The translations under genes were made by a program, and so were the position numbers. Positions 5,884-14,469 of a stretch of DNA of 39,817 nucleotides are shown piece after piece. The DNA lies in assembly GCA_035526335.1 (NCBI GenBank), contig DATLCN010000002.1, positions 1 through 39,817 on the forward strand. The letters are read 5' to 3'. The stretch comes from GCA-2861595 sp035526335 (GTDB taxonomy: Bacteria > Actinomycetota > Acidimicrobiia > Acidimicrobiales > GCA-2861595). Numbering within the stretch: position 1 is the first letter of the stretch; the number at the start of each line of letters is the position of its first letter. The notes beneath the pieces are model-generated. The model was not told where the DNA came from. It did no database searches and saw nothing but the letters and a program-made list of their open reading frames with translations.

Positions 5884-7815
5884 ATGGCTCTTCTCGCGGC
5901 TTCGCGCAGGATCATCGGCAACACCATCGACTACCTCCCCAAAGGTCAGGCGTTGGCGGAGGACGTGTGGCGGGTGCGTCACCGGACTCTTTTGTTCCTG
6001 TTGAGGGCCCACGTGGTGGTCATCTTCTGCTTCGGGCTGTTCACCGGTCATGGGCTGGTCCACAGTGTCGAGGAGGCCGCCATCGTGGCCATGTTCGCCG
6101 TCTTCGCGTCGGCCGGCTCGCAGCAGCGCTTCAGCTCGGCCATGGCCGCCCTCGGCCTGGTGACGTCGTCGGCGGTGCTCGTGCACCTCTCCGGTGGCAT
6201 GATCGAACTGCACTTCCACTTCTTCGTCATGGTGGGCATCCTCACGCTTTACCAGGACTGGATCCCGTTCCTCGTGGCCATCGGGTTCGTCGTAGCCCAC
6301 CACGCGACGATGGGAATCCTCTCGCCGTCCGAGGTGTACAACCACCCCGACGCCATCGCCCATCCCTTCAAGTGGGCCCTCATCCACGGTGGCTTCGTCC
6401 TCGCCGCCAGTGTGGCCAGCATCGTGGCGTGGCGCCTGAACGAGGAGCAGGCGCTCCACGACTCGCTCACCCACCTTCCGAACCGCAAGCTGTTCCAGGA
6501 CCGCGTGGGTCACGCCCTGGCCCGGGCCCAGCGCAGTCCCAACCGGACAGCGGTGCTGTTCGTGGACCTGGACGAGTTCAAGAACGTCAACGACAGCCTC
6601 GGGCACGCCGCCGGAGACCAGCTGCTCGTCACGGTGTCGGAGCGGATCCGCGCCTCCATCCGCCCCGCCGACACCGCCGCCAGACTGGGTGGCGACGAGT
6701 TCGCCATCCTGGTGGAGGACGTAACCGGCGAGGCCGACGCCGCGCAGGTGGCGCAGCGGATCCTCGACGCCCTCTCGGTTCCCTTCGTGCTCCGGGGCAA
6801 GGAGCTGCCCATCGGCGCCAGCATCGGCATCGCCATGGGCGGGCCGGCCGAGACGATGGAACGCATTCTCCGCAACGCCGACGTGGCCATGTACACGGCC
6901 AAGAACTCTGGCCGCGGCCGCTACGAACTCTTCCGCTCGAGCATGCACGAGGCCGTGGTGGAGCGGGTGGAGCTGGAGCAGGGGCTGCAGCGGGCGGCGG
7001 AACGGGACGAGCTGGTACTCCACTACCAGCCGGTCATCTCACTGGCCACCGGTCGCATGGTGGGCTTCGAGGCGCTGCTGCGCTGGGAGCATCCCGAGCG
7101 CGGGCTGCTGGCGCCGGGTGCGTTCATCGACGTGGCCGAGGAGACCGGAGCCATCGTGCCGATGGGTATCTGGGCGCTCCAGGAGGCATGCAATCAGGCC
7201 CGCGAGTGGAAGGACCGTCACCCGCACCAGTCCTTCACCATTGCTGTCAACCTGTCGCCCAAGCAGCTCTTCCAGCCCGACGTGGTCGATGTGGTGCGGG
7301 ATGCCCTGGCCACCGCGGGTCTGGCACCTTCGGACCTGGTCCTGGAGCTGACCGAGGGCGTCATGGTCAAGGACACCCTCGTGACCGTCGAGCGCCTGCA
7401 CGCCCTCAAGGCCATCGGGGTGAAGCTGGCCATCGACGACTTCGGCACCGGTTATTCGTCGCTCAGCTACCTTCGCCGGCTGCCCTTCGACATCCTGAAG
7501 ATCGACAAGCTGTTCATCGACGGGATCGCCGCCGGCCGCACCGAGTCCGCTTTCGCTCTGGCCATCATCAAGCTGGCCCAGACGCTTGGCCTGGAGACGG
7601 TGGGCGAAGGCGTCGAGTCGGCTGCGCAGGTGGCCCACCTGCGCCAGCTGGGTTGCGAGCTGGCGCAGGGCTACCACTTCGCCAAGCCCCTCACCGGCGA
7701 CGGAGCGGCGGCGCTGCTGGCGGCCACCGAGCGCGACGGATGGCTGCGGCTGGAGTCAGGCGTCGAGCTGGGCCTTCCCCCGGCGCAGACGCCAAGCACT
7801 TCCCACCTTCTCTAA
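5884..7815 (+). CDS. Membrane GGDEF-EAL cyclic-di-GMP enzyme
   Basis: A 643-residue protein with an N-terminal membrane module of about five helices (residues 30-175, including a His-rich ELHFHFF and VAHHATMGIL), a GGDEF domain with intact GGDEF at 269-273 and inhibitory I-site RPAD five residues before it, and an EAL domain with EALLRW from 396, NLSPKQL, ELTEG, DDFGTGYSS, KIDKLFI and EGVES, all consistent with catalysis. It could both make and degrade c-di-GMP, set by its membrane sensor. ATG 5884 is chosen although its ribosome site is weak; in-frame GTG 5842 is an alternative. It marks the end of the fragmentary region. The stop codon sits in the direct repeat of a MITE-like element. Confidence 0.88.
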   Translation: MALLAASRRIIGNTIDYLPKGQALAEDVWRVRHRTLLFLLRAHVVVIFCFGLFTGHGLVHSVEEAAIVAMFAVFASAGSQQRFSSAMAALGLVTSSAVLVHLSGGMIELHFHFFVMVGILTLYQDWIPFLVAIGFVVAHHATMGILSPSEVYNHPDAIAHPFKWALIHGGFVLAASVASIVAWRLNEEQALHDSLTHLPNRKLFQDRVGHALARAQRSPNRTAVLFVDLDEFKNVNDSLGHAAGDQLLVTVSERIRASIRPADTAARLGGDEFAILVEDVTGEADAAQVAQRILDALSVPFVLRGKELPIGASIGIAMGGPAETMERILRNADVAMYTAKNSGRGRYELFRSSMHEAVVERVELEQGLQRAAERDELVLHYQPVISLATGRMVGFEALLRWEHPERGLLAPGAFIDVAEETGAIVPMGIWALQEACNQAREWKDRHPHQSFTIAVNLSPKQLFQPDVVDVVRDALATAGLAPSDLVLELTEGVMVKDTLVTVERLHALKAIGVKLAIDDFGTGYSSLSYLRRLPFDILKIDKLFIDGIAAGRTESAFALAIIKLAQTLGLETVGEGVESAAQVAHLRQLGCELAQGYHFAKPLTGDGAAALLAATERDGWLRLESGVELGLPPAQTPSTSHLL

Positions 7816-7930
7816 GGGCAGCCCGGTGGAACTACGGACACGTTTGCTGATGCGGCATCGGAGCCGTCGGGGCACGCAGGGAGCCATTGCCACGAACGTG
7901 TCCGTAGTTCCGTAGGGCTGCACTAAGGGC
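7812..7930. mobile_element. MITE-like element with inverted ends and direct repeats
   Basis: Inverted repeats at 7818-7844 and 7895-7921 match at 24 of 27 positions, the inner 17 (GGAACTACGGACACGTT) being perfect, around a 50-nt centre. They are flanked by an 8-bp direct repeat CTAAGGGC at 7812-7819 and 7923-7930, overlapping the inverted-repeat ends by one or two bases. No coding capacity is seen. This is the layout of a miniature inverted-repeat element with a target duplication. A transcription terminator is the alternative, but the long spacer and flanking repeats argue against it. Confidence 0.5.
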
Positions 7931-7968
7931 CGGCGCCGGCGCGATGGCTCGGCGGTAGCTTTCTGGCC

Positions 7969-9456
7969 ATGGCGATGGCCTCCCGAGTTCTCGATCCAAC
8001 TGCGGTGACCTCGTTGGATGCCTATCTGGAATCCGGTGGCGGACGCGGCCTGGAGGCGGCCCGCCGGCTGGGCGCCGCCGCCGTACTGGAGGACGTGGAG
8101 GCATCGGGCCTCAGGGGGCGCGGCGGCGCAGGCTTCCCCACCGGCCGGAAGTGGCGAACCATCGTGGAGAACGACTCTCCGTCGGAGCCACCCACTGTCG
8201 TGGTGAACGCGGCGGAGGGCGAACCCGGTTCGTTCAAGGACCGTGCCATCCTCCGTCGCAACCCCTACCGGGTACTGGAAGGCGCTCTCATCGCTGCCAC
8301 CACGGTCGGGGCCGACCGGGTGGTGCTGGGCCTCAAGGCTTCCTTCACCCCCGAACTGGAGCGGGTGCGCTCGGCCATCGCCGAGATCCGCTCGGTTGGA
8401 TGGACCGACGGGATCGACATGGTCGTGGTGGAGGGACCGAGTGCCTATCTCTACGGGGAGGAGACGGCCCTGCTCGAGGTCATCGACGGCCGGGAGCCGT
8501 TCCCCCGTATCGCCCCGCCGTTCCGCCACGGGTTGGACGAGGTGGGGGCCGACACCGCTTCGGCCGCCGGCACGGTGATGGCCACGCCGGCTGAAGCCAC
8601 CGTGGCCGCTCCCACGCTGGTCAACAACGTGGAGACGATGGCCAACGTCGCCGCCATCCTGGCCGAGGGTCCGGGCTGGTTCCGCACCCTGGGCACGGAC
8701 GAGTCTCCCGGCACGATCGTGTGCACCGTGTCGGGCCACACCCGCCGTCACGGGGTGGCGGAGTTCGCCATGGGAACCCCACTGCGGGAGGTGATCGAGA
8801 CGATCGGCGGCGGCCCCGCCGGCAACCGCCTGCTCGCCGCCGTGTCGGGAGTGGCCAACCCACTCGTGCCCGAGGAGTTGTTCGACACGCCCCTGACCTA
8901 CGAGCACATGGCGGCCATCGACAGCGGCCTTGGCGCCGCCGGGTTCATCGTCTTCGACGACACCGTCGACCCGCTCGCCGTGGCCCACGGTGTCTCCCGG
9001 TTCCTCGCCGTGGAGTCCTGCGGGCAGTGCACCCCTTGCAAGCAGGACGGAATCGGAATCGCAGAGGTCCTCCACCGCATGCGTGACGGCGCGGCCCAGG
9101 CCGGTGACGCCGAGTTGCTGGAGCGGCGCCTCACCACTGTGGCCGACGGCGCCCGCTGCTTCCTGGCCACCCAGCACCAGCGGGTGGTGCAGAGCGTCCT
9201 GCGCCTGTTCCCCGACGCGGTACGCGAGCATGCCGCGGTGGACGCCGTGCCGGCGGAACCGGAGCTGATCGCCGCCATCGTCGATCTCGAGGGTGACCGC
9301 TTCCTGCTCGACGACGCCCACGCCGACAAGCAGCCGGACTGGACCTTCTCCGACGTCTACTCCGGCCAGGCTCCGGCCGACCGCATCGACCAGCGGGCCG
9401 ACGAGGCGGCCGAGGATGCTTCGGCCCCGCCCGATCAGGGGACCAGCGGTACATAG
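7969..9456 (+). CDS. NuoF-like NADH dehydrogenase flavoprotein (orphan)
   Basis: A 495-residue protein of the complex I 51-kDa/HoxF family. GRGGAGFPTGRKW (residues 50-62) is the FMN/NAD loop; NAAEGEPGSFKDR (80-92) is the second motif, with Ala where canonical NuoF has Asp (NADEGEPG); LYGEETALLEVIDG follows. The 4Fe-4S ligands are in SCGQCTPC (about 350, 353, 356) and GARCF (about 396). The C-terminal 40 residues are acidic. No nuoE, nuoG or membrane subunits lie nearby, so it is not part of a complete complex I here. An NAD(P)H:acceptor electron-transfer role is likely; partner unknown. TAGCTT lies 7 nt before the ATG and no ribosome site is visible, suggesting leaderless transcription. Confidence 0.8.
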   Translation: MAMASRVLDPTAVTSLDAYLESGGGRGLEAARRLGAAAVLEDVEASGLRGRGGAGFPTGRKWRTIVENDSPSEPPTVVVNAAEGEPGSFKDRAILRRNPYRVLEGALIAATTVGADRVVLGLKASFTPELERVRSAIAEIRSVGWTDGIDMVVVEGPSAYLYGEETALLEVIDGREPFPRIAPPFRHGLDEVGADTASAAGTVMATPAEATVAAPTLVNNVETMANVAAILAEGPGWFRTLGTDESPGTIVCTVSGHTRRHGVAEFAMGTPLREVIETIGGGPAGNRLLAAVSGVANPLVPEELFDTPLTYEHMAAIDSGLGAAGFIVFDDTVDPLAVAHGVSRFLAVESCGQCTPCKQDGIGIAEVLHRMRDGAAQAGDAELLERRLTTVADGARCFLATQHQRVVQSVLRLFPDAVREHAAVDAVPAEPELIAAIVDLEGDRFLLDDAHADKQPDWTFSDVYSGQAPADRIDQRADEAAEDASAPPDQGTSGT

Positions 9457-9498
9457 TGGTTGGATCGACCGCTGTGTCCGAAAGTGGCTTTGGTGGGC

Positions 9499-11703
9499 TC
9501 AGCGGGCGGCGGTGCCGGCGGGCTGTGGGGCGGGCGGCGCCGGCGGTACCTCGTGCGGTGCCTCCTCGGAAGCACCCTCGAAGCCGACGTGGGGCAGGAG
9601 ACGGTCCAGCCACGGCGGCAGCCACCAGTTGGCCCGGCCCAGCAGCTCCATGGTGGCGGGCACCAGCACCATCCGCACCAGGGTGGCGTCGATGAAGATG
9701 GCGGCGGCGAGGCCGAGCCCCACCTGCTTGATGACCAGCTCGGGTCCCAGCACGAAGGACAGGAACACCATGATCATGATGGCTGCCGCCGCGGTGATGA
9801 CCCGGGCCGTGGCCGCCAGCCCGTCGGCCACGGCGAGGCCGTTGTCGCCGGTGCGCACGTACTCCTCCCGCACCCTCGACAGCAGGAACACCTCGTAGTC
9901 CATCGAGAGCCCGAAGAGGATGGCGAACATCATCATCGGGATGAAGCTGGCAACCGGACCGGTGGCCGAGATGCCGAATATCGACCTGCCCCAGCCCCAC
10001 TGGGCCACGGCCACGAGCACGCCGTAGGCGGCGCCGATGGACAGCAGGTTCATCAGGGCGGCCTTGAGGGCGACCAGGACGGACCTGAACACGGCCATGA
10101 GCAGGATGAACGAGAGACCGACCACCACGGCGATGAACAGGGGGAGGCGGTCGGCGATGACGGTGTTGGAGTCGATGAAGCCGGCGTTGGGGCCGCCCAC
10201 CTGCACCTCGATGCCGGTGCCGGCGATGGCCTCGGGTATCACCGAGTCCCGGAGGCGCCCCACCAGCTCCTCGGTCTCCTCGCTCTGGCCGCCGGTGGTA
10301 GGGAAGACGGTGAACACGGCGGTGTCGCCCGAAGGATTGACCTGGGCCGGGACGACCTTGGCGACGCCCTCCTCGCCGGCGAGGCGCTGCTCGATCCGGC
10401 CGAGGGCGCCGGCGTTGTCCGGCTTTCCGGAGGGAAGCTCGGCGGCCAGCACCAGCGGCGCGTTGAACCCGGGGCCGAAGCCCTTGGCGAACAGGTCGTA
10501 GGAGCGCCGGGTGGTCCTCTCCGTCGGCTGGGTCTCGTCTCCCGGGAAGCCCAGGCGGAGCGAGAACATCGGCGCCGCTAGCACCAGCAGCAGGACGAGG
10601 CCGCCGAGGAACGCCGGCCACGGGCGGCGCTGGATGAGACGGCTCCAGCGGAACCAGAATCCGGATCGGTGGTCGCCCTCGTCGCGGGAGATGAACGGCA
10701 CCTTGAAGCGGTCGATGTTGGTGCCGGTGAAGCCGAGCATGGCCGGCAGCAGCGTGATCGAAGCGAGCATCGTCACGAGGACGCAGCCGGCCGAGCCGAG
10801 GGCAACGCCCTGCATGAAGGGAAGCCCCATCAGGAGCAGGCCCAGCACCGAGATCACCACGGTGGTGCCGGCGAAGAGAACGGCCCGTCCGGCAGTGGTG
10901 ATGGCCAGCACCGTGGCCTCCTCCGGGTCCTTGCCCATGTGGAGCGACTGGCGGTACCGGGTCACGATGAACAGCGCGTAGTCGATGCCCACGCCGATGC
11001 CCACCATGGCGGCCACGATCGGCGAGAAGTCGGGGACCTCGACCAGGTGGGCCAACAGCTGGAGGATGGCAAGGCCGATGCCGATGCCGACGAAGGCACT
11101 CAGGATCGGCAGGCCCATGGCCAGCAGGGAACCGAAGCTGATGAGCAGGATCACCATGGCGGCGAGGAAGCCGGGGCCTTCGCCGCCGCCGTTGACGAAC
11201 TCGGCCTGCTGCACGGCCTGACCGCTCAGCTCGAAGCGCAGCCCCGCCTCGCTGGCCTCCTCGGCCTCGGCGATCATGTCTTTGGTCAGCTCGATGGGCA
11301 TGTCGGTGCCCTGGATGTCGAGCTGCAGGCTGGCGAAGGCGATCTTTCCGTCCGGGCTGATGCTGCCGGCGCCCTCCGGGCTGTAGGGGGTGACCGTGCC
11401 GACCACGTGCTCGACCTTGTCGAAGCCGGCGACCAGCTTCTCCACCCGAGCTCTCACCCCGGGCGAGTTGATGCCGGCGTCAGCTTCGTAGATGACCGAG
11501 ATGGTGTCGCCTGCCCTGGCCGGGAACCGCTCCTCGAGGATCTGCAGGGCCTTCTTCGACTCGGATCCCGGAATGCGGAAGTCAGTGCTGAACGGGCCTC
11601 CGCCGGTCGCCCCGAGTGTGACAATGGCGATGAAGCCGGCGATCCAGGAAAGCAGCACCCGCTTGCGGTGGTGGTAGCACCAGCGAGCCAGTGTTTCGAG
11701 CAT
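9499..11703 (-). CDS. MMPL/RND-family transporter
   Basis: A 734-residue membrane protein of the MMPL branch of the RND superfamily, which exports lipids or hydrophobic compounds using proton motive force. The layout is duplicated: helix 1 (residues 15-35), a periplasmic loop, five helices with GIGVGIDYALFIVTRYR near residue 255 (proton-relay-type segment), then the second half with helix 7, a loop and FGLSMDYEVFLLSRVREEY near 620. The tail is rich in Pro and Ala. GAGGGGGATCGAG precedes the ATG. It is divergent from the STAS gene with about 210 nt between. Substrate unknown. Confidence 0.88.
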   Translation of the reverse strand: MLETLARWCYHHRKRVLLSWIAGFIAIVTLGATGGGPFSTDFRIPGSESKKALQILEERFPARAGDTISVIYEADAGINSPGVRARVEKLVAGFDKVEHVVGTVTPYSPEGAGSISPDGKIAFASLQLDIQGTDMPIELTKDMIAEAEEASEAGLRFELSGQAVQQAEFVNGGGEGPGFLAAMVILLISFGSLLAMGLPILSAFVGIGIGLAILQLLAHLVEVPDFSPIVAAMVGIGVGIDYALFIVTRYRQSLHMGKDPEEATVLAITTAGRAVLFAGTTVVISVLGLLLMGLPFMQGVALGSAGCVLVTMLASITLLPAMLGFTGTNIDRFKVPFISRDEGDHRSGFWFRWSRLIQRRPWPAFLGGLVLLLVLAAPMFSLRLGFPGDETQPTERTTRRSYDLFAKGFGPGFNAPLVLAAELPSGKPDNAGALGRIEQRLAGEEGVAKVVPAQVNPSGDTAVFTVFPTTGGQSEETEELVGRLRDSVIPEAIAGTGIEVQVGGPNAGFIDSNTVIADRLPLFIAVVVGLSFILLMAVFRSVLVALKAALMNLLSIGAAYGVLVAVAQWGWGRSIFGISATGPVASFIPMMMFAILFGLSMDYEVFLLSRVREEYVRTGDNGLAVADGLAATARVITAAAAIMIMVFLSFVLGPELVIKQVGLGLAAAIFIDATLVRMVLVPATMELLGRANWWLPPWLDRLLPHVGFEGASEEAPHEVPPAPPAPQPAGTAAR

Positions 11704-11917
11704 CTCGATCCCCCTCTACGTACGGCCATCGTGTGCGGACGCGAACCTACCCCCATTCCGAAGGCGGTGCTGCCCGCTCAAAGGGCCGGATCGCAGGGCT
11801 TCCACGGGCTCGAGCGCGTGTGGGACGAGTCACCGTCACCGAGCCCTCCGGCAACGGACAGGCGCCGGCTGAGGCACCTCGATAGGCTTTTGGGCCGGCA
11901 CGAGATAGGGGGCAGAA

Positions 11918-12283
11918 ATGGACGGGTTCGGGGTCGAGGCGGAGGTGGTCGGCACCCAGGCGGTGGTCGTGGTCACCGGCGAGATCGACGCTCTTACCGC
12001 GCCGGCGCTCAACGCGAAGCTCCTCGAACTGGCCGAGACCGGTGTGGAGCGGGTGGTGGTCGACCTCCAGGGCGTGACCTTCATCGAGTCGGTCGGTCTC
12101 GGCACGCTCGTCGCCGCCCGGAAGCGGCTGGGCACGGGCGATAAAACCGTCTGTCTCGTCATCGCCGACCATCAGGTCAACGTCAGGAGGCCGTTCGAGA
12201 TCACCCGCCTAGACGAGGTGTTCCCCATCCACCCCACGCGGGAAGCGGCGATAGACGCCTGCCTCACAGAACCGGCAGCCTGA
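11918..12283 (+). CDS. STAS-domain anti-sigma factor antagonist
   Basis: A 121-residue single STAS domain of the SpoIIAA/RsbV type. GEIDALTAPALNAKL is the first helix region, and the phosphorylation loop VTFIESVGLGTLVAA places Ser at residue 58, the SpoIIAA phosphosite; the following Ser of the usual DSSGLG is Val. Such proteins bind RsbW-type kinases and free a sigma factor when unphosphorylated. A truncated RsbW-type gene lies about 0.7 kb downstream on the other strand. A ribosome site (AGGGGG) is seen 7 nt before the ATG. No sigma factor gene is in the window. Confidence 0.85.
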   Translation: MDGFGVEAEVVGTQAVVVVTGEIDALTAPALNAKLLELAETGVERVVVDLQGVTFIESVGLGTLVAARKRLGTGDKTVCLVIADHQVNVRRPFEITRLDEVFPIHPTREAAIDACLTEPAA

Positions 12284-12327
12284 GCGGACGCCCAGAGGCC
12301 CGAGCCCCAGACCTCAGGGCCATCCCC

Positions 12328-12600
12328 TCAGGGCTCGATGAAGATGCACTCCCCCGGGCACTCCTCGGCCGCTTCCACCACGTCGTCGAGGAGGGCGTCG
12401 GGGATGCGGCCCACGCCGTTGGCGGTTCCGCCCTTGCCCTTCTGTTCGTTGAACGTGTGGTCGGCCGACAGGTCCGGGAAGTGCTCCTTGGTCTCCTTGA
12501 CGTAGGCCAGTCCGTCATCCTCCATGAAGAAGACGGCCGGCGCGATCTCGGCGCAGATACCGTCACCGGTGCAGAGGTCGGCGTCGATCCAGACGTTCAT
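12328..12600 (-). CDS. Ferredoxin with CxxDxxC cluster motif
   Basis: A 90-residue ferredoxin: MNVWIDADLCTGDGIC gives Cys10, Asp13 and Cys16, and EECPGECIFIEP gives Cys81 and Cys85. The middle ligand position of the usual CxxCxxC is Asp, as in the Pyrococcus furiosus type, so the cluster may be 4Fe-4S with Asp or 3Fe-4S. A roughly 30-residue polar insertion (residues 38-66) separates the two halves. It probably passes electrons to a P450 or other oxidoreductase; no partner is adjacent. TAAGCT lies 7 nt upstream of the ATG, consistent with a leaderless message. Confidence 0.85.
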   Translation of the reverse strand: MNVWIDADLCTGDGICAEIAPAVFFMEDDGLAYVKETKEHFPDLSADHTFNEQKGKGGTANGVGRIPDALLDDVVEAAEECPGECIFIEP

Positions 12601-12661
12601 CACGCGGAGCTTAGAGCCTCCGCTCGCTACTCCGTCCAAGCCGGCGGTAGAACGAGCGGCC

Positions 12662-12964
12662 ATGCTGCCCGAAGGCCTGTGGTTCGACCGCGAGGGACGT
12701 CCCATCGACGTCACGGAGATGGTGCGGCTGAGCCAGGACGCCTCGTACCGGGTGGTGGCGCGCGACTGGGTGGGAGACGTCGAGGTGGCGACCGTCTGGC
12801 TCGGGTTCGACCACAGTTTCCGCAGCTCTCGGCCCGTGCTGTTCGAAACTGTCGTCTTCGGGGGCCGCATGGATCAGTACAGCCGTCGATACACGACCGA
12901 GGCGGAGGCCCGGAAGGGCCACGCCAAGGTGCTGGCCAGCGTGCAGGGCCTCAGTCGGCGATGA
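12662..12964 (+). CDS. Conserved-looking hypothetical protein, 100 aa
   Basis: I do not recognise this family with certainty. The 100-residue product starts MLPEGLWFDREGRPIDVTEM and contains VEVATVWLGFDHSF, LFETVVFGG, YSRRYTTEAEARKGH and a terminal helix VLASVQGLSRR. It is soluble, with alternating strands and one helix. The pattern of a graph showing today's setting plus WLG.DH and RY.TE.EA.GH resembles small actinobacterial and actinophage proteins of unknown function. It is divergent from the ferredoxin gene (61 nt apart) and its stop overlaps the end of the truncated RsbW gene by 14 nt. TAGAAC is found 8 nt before the ATG. Confidence 0.6.
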   Translation: MLPEGLWFDREGRPIDVTEMVRLSQDASYRVVARDWVGDVEVATVWLGFDHSFRSSRPVLFETVVFGGRMDQYSRRYTTEAEARKGHAKVLASVQGLSRR

Positions 12965-13133
12965 GCCGGCTGGCGGGGGACCCCTCGGCGTAGACGAGGT
13001 TCTTGTGGAGCATCACCACCGTGCCGGCCTCGTCACCGGACTGGAACTGCACCCGGTCGACCAGGGCGCGCATCAAAACGATTCCCCGTCCGCTCTCGGC
13101 CCCGGCGCCGACCTTCGGGTCGCCGACCGCCAT
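12951..13133 (-). pseudogene. RsbW-type anti-sigma factor kinase, C-terminal remnant
   Basis: Sixty residues remain of a GHKL ATPase of the RsbW/SpoIIAB type: GAESGRGIVLMRALVDRVQF, containing the G2-like box, followed by GTVVMLHKNL. The N-box and first G-box, needed for Mg-ATP, are missing (family length about 130-150). ATG 13133 has GGGGGAAG upstream; an in-frame start at 13175 exists. Upstream sequence is already xseA on the other strand, so the front of the gene is gone. It cannot be an active kinase, although a small STAS-binding peptide is conceivable. Confidence 0.6.
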
Positions 13134-13191
13134 TTGTTCTTCTTCCCCCTTTGGGGCGGCCACCTCACCTCCCACCCCGTAGGCTCGTCAG

Positions 13192-14469
13192 GTGGAGCGG
13201 CTCCGGCTCTTCGACGAGCCCCGGGGGGACGTGCGCCGGCTCAGCCTCGTGCGCCTCAGCTCGGAGATCGCCCGCTCCGTCGGCGGGGTGGGCCGGGTGG
13301 CGGTGGAGGGTGAGGTCGTGATGCCCCGCCAGCACCCTGGCGGCACCTATTTCACCCTCCGTGACCGCACCGTACAGGTGTCGGTGCGTTGCCCCTCTTC
13401 CCGCGCCGCCCGGTGCCGCACCGTGGCCGGTGAGCGGGTGGTGGTGACGGGGGCCGTCACCTGGATCGCCGACCGCGGGCAGATCCAGCTGGTGGCCGAG
13501 GAGGTGGTCCCGGTGGGGGAGGGCGCCATCGCCGCCGCCATCGCCGACCGGCGCCTGCGTCTCCAGGCGGACGGGCTGCTCGACCGACCCCGCCGGCGCC
13601 TGCCGCGCCTCCCGGCCACGATCGGGGTGGTCTGCGGAACCGAGGCAGCGGTGCGTGCCGACATCGAGTCGGTGGTCGCCGTCCGCTTCCCCGGCTACCC
13701 CATGGCCTACGTGCCCACGAACGTGTCGGGCGCGGGGGCGGCCGACGCCATCATCGCCGCCCTCGCCGTCCTGGACGGTCGACGAGAGGTCGAGATCATC
13801 GTTCTCGCCCGCGGCGGGGGCGATGCCGCCCAGTTGCTGCCCTTCAGCGACGAGGCGCTGTGCCGCGCCATCTGCGCTTGCACCACACCCGTCGTCTCGG
13901 CCGTGGGCCACGAAGGTGACCGGCCACTGTGCGACGAGGTGGCCGACCTCCGCTGCGGGACGCCCTCGCTGGCCGCCGCCGCCGTCGTCCCGTCACTGGC
14001 CGAGCTGGAGGCCGAGCTGGAGGTTCTCCTCTCCCGGGGCCGTCAGGTGCTCGAACACCGGGCGGAGGCGGCCGCCGATCGCCTCAGTCGGGTCGATCGG
14101 GAGCGGGCGCTGGAGGGAGGGGTGGCGCGGGCGGAGCGCCGCCTCGGCGAGGCGGGATCACGGCTGCACCTCGTGCACCCGGCACGCGCCGTGGCGGCCG
14201 CGGGGAACCGTCTGACGCGGGTCGAATGGTGCCACTCGGTCCCCCGTCGCGCCCGCCAGGAGCGGGAGCGCCTGGCCGGAGCCCGCCGCCATCTCGACGC
14301 CCTGTCGCCGGCGCGGGTGCTCGAGCGGGGATACGCGGTCGTCCGGACGTCGGACGGTTCGGTGGTGCGGTCCTGTGACGCGGTGGAGGTGGGATCGGCG
14401 GTGGAGGTGCAACTGGCCCGTGGACGCTTCGGCGCGGTGGTGAAGGAGACCCGTGTCCCAAATGGGTGA
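13192..14469 (+). CDS. xseA: Exodeoxyribonuclease VII large subunit
   Basis: A 425-residue XseA, the catalytic subunit of exonuclease VII, which degrades single-stranded DNA into oligonucleotides in repair. The N-terminal OB fold (about residues 20-115) includes VAVEGEV and YFTLRD; the catalytic domain contains IIVLARGGGDAAQLLPF and PVVSAVGHEGDRPLCDEVAD with GTPSLAAAAV; a long coiled coil follows (about 265-370), then the C-terminal SPARVLERGYAVV segment. The GTG start has TAGGCT 6 nt upstream and no ribosome site, suggesting a leaderless message. It overlaps xseB by 17 nt. The gene partner supports the call. Confidence 0.93.
   Translation: MERLRLFDEPRGDVRRLSLVRLSSEIARSVGGVGRVAVEGEVVMPRQHPGGTYFTLRDRTVQVSVRCPSSRAARCRTVAGERVVVTGAVTWIADRGQIQLVAEEVVPVGEGAIAAAIADRRLRLQADGLLDRPRRRLPRLPATIGVVCGTEAAVRADIESVVAVRFPGYPMAYVPTNVSGAGAADAIIAALAVLDGRREVEIIVLARGGGDAAQLLPFSDEALCRAICACTTPVVSAVGHEGDRPLCDEVADLRCGTPSLAAAAVVPSLAELEAELEVLLSRGRQVLEHRAEAAADRLSRVDRERALEGGVARAERRLGEAGSRLHLVHPARAVAAAGNRLTRVEWCHSVPRRARQERERLAGARRHLDALSPARVLERGYAVVRTSDGSVVRSCDAVEVGSAVEVQLARGRFGAVVKETRVPNG

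Noticed and set aside
5749..7023. A 424-codon open frame on the minus strand inside the GGDEF-EAL gene
   Set aside because: His/Glu/Val-rich antisense of GC-rich coding DNA with no domain; the plus strand has all enzyme motifs.
7818..7921. Inverted repeat as a simple terminator of the GGDEF-EAL gene
   Set aside because: A 50-nt spacer and flanking direct repeats fit a mobile element better, though termination is not excluded.
13134..13175. Longer version of the RsbW-type protein from 13175
   Set aside because: The added residues are low-complexity and the ribosome site favours ATG 13133; either way the ATP site is missing.
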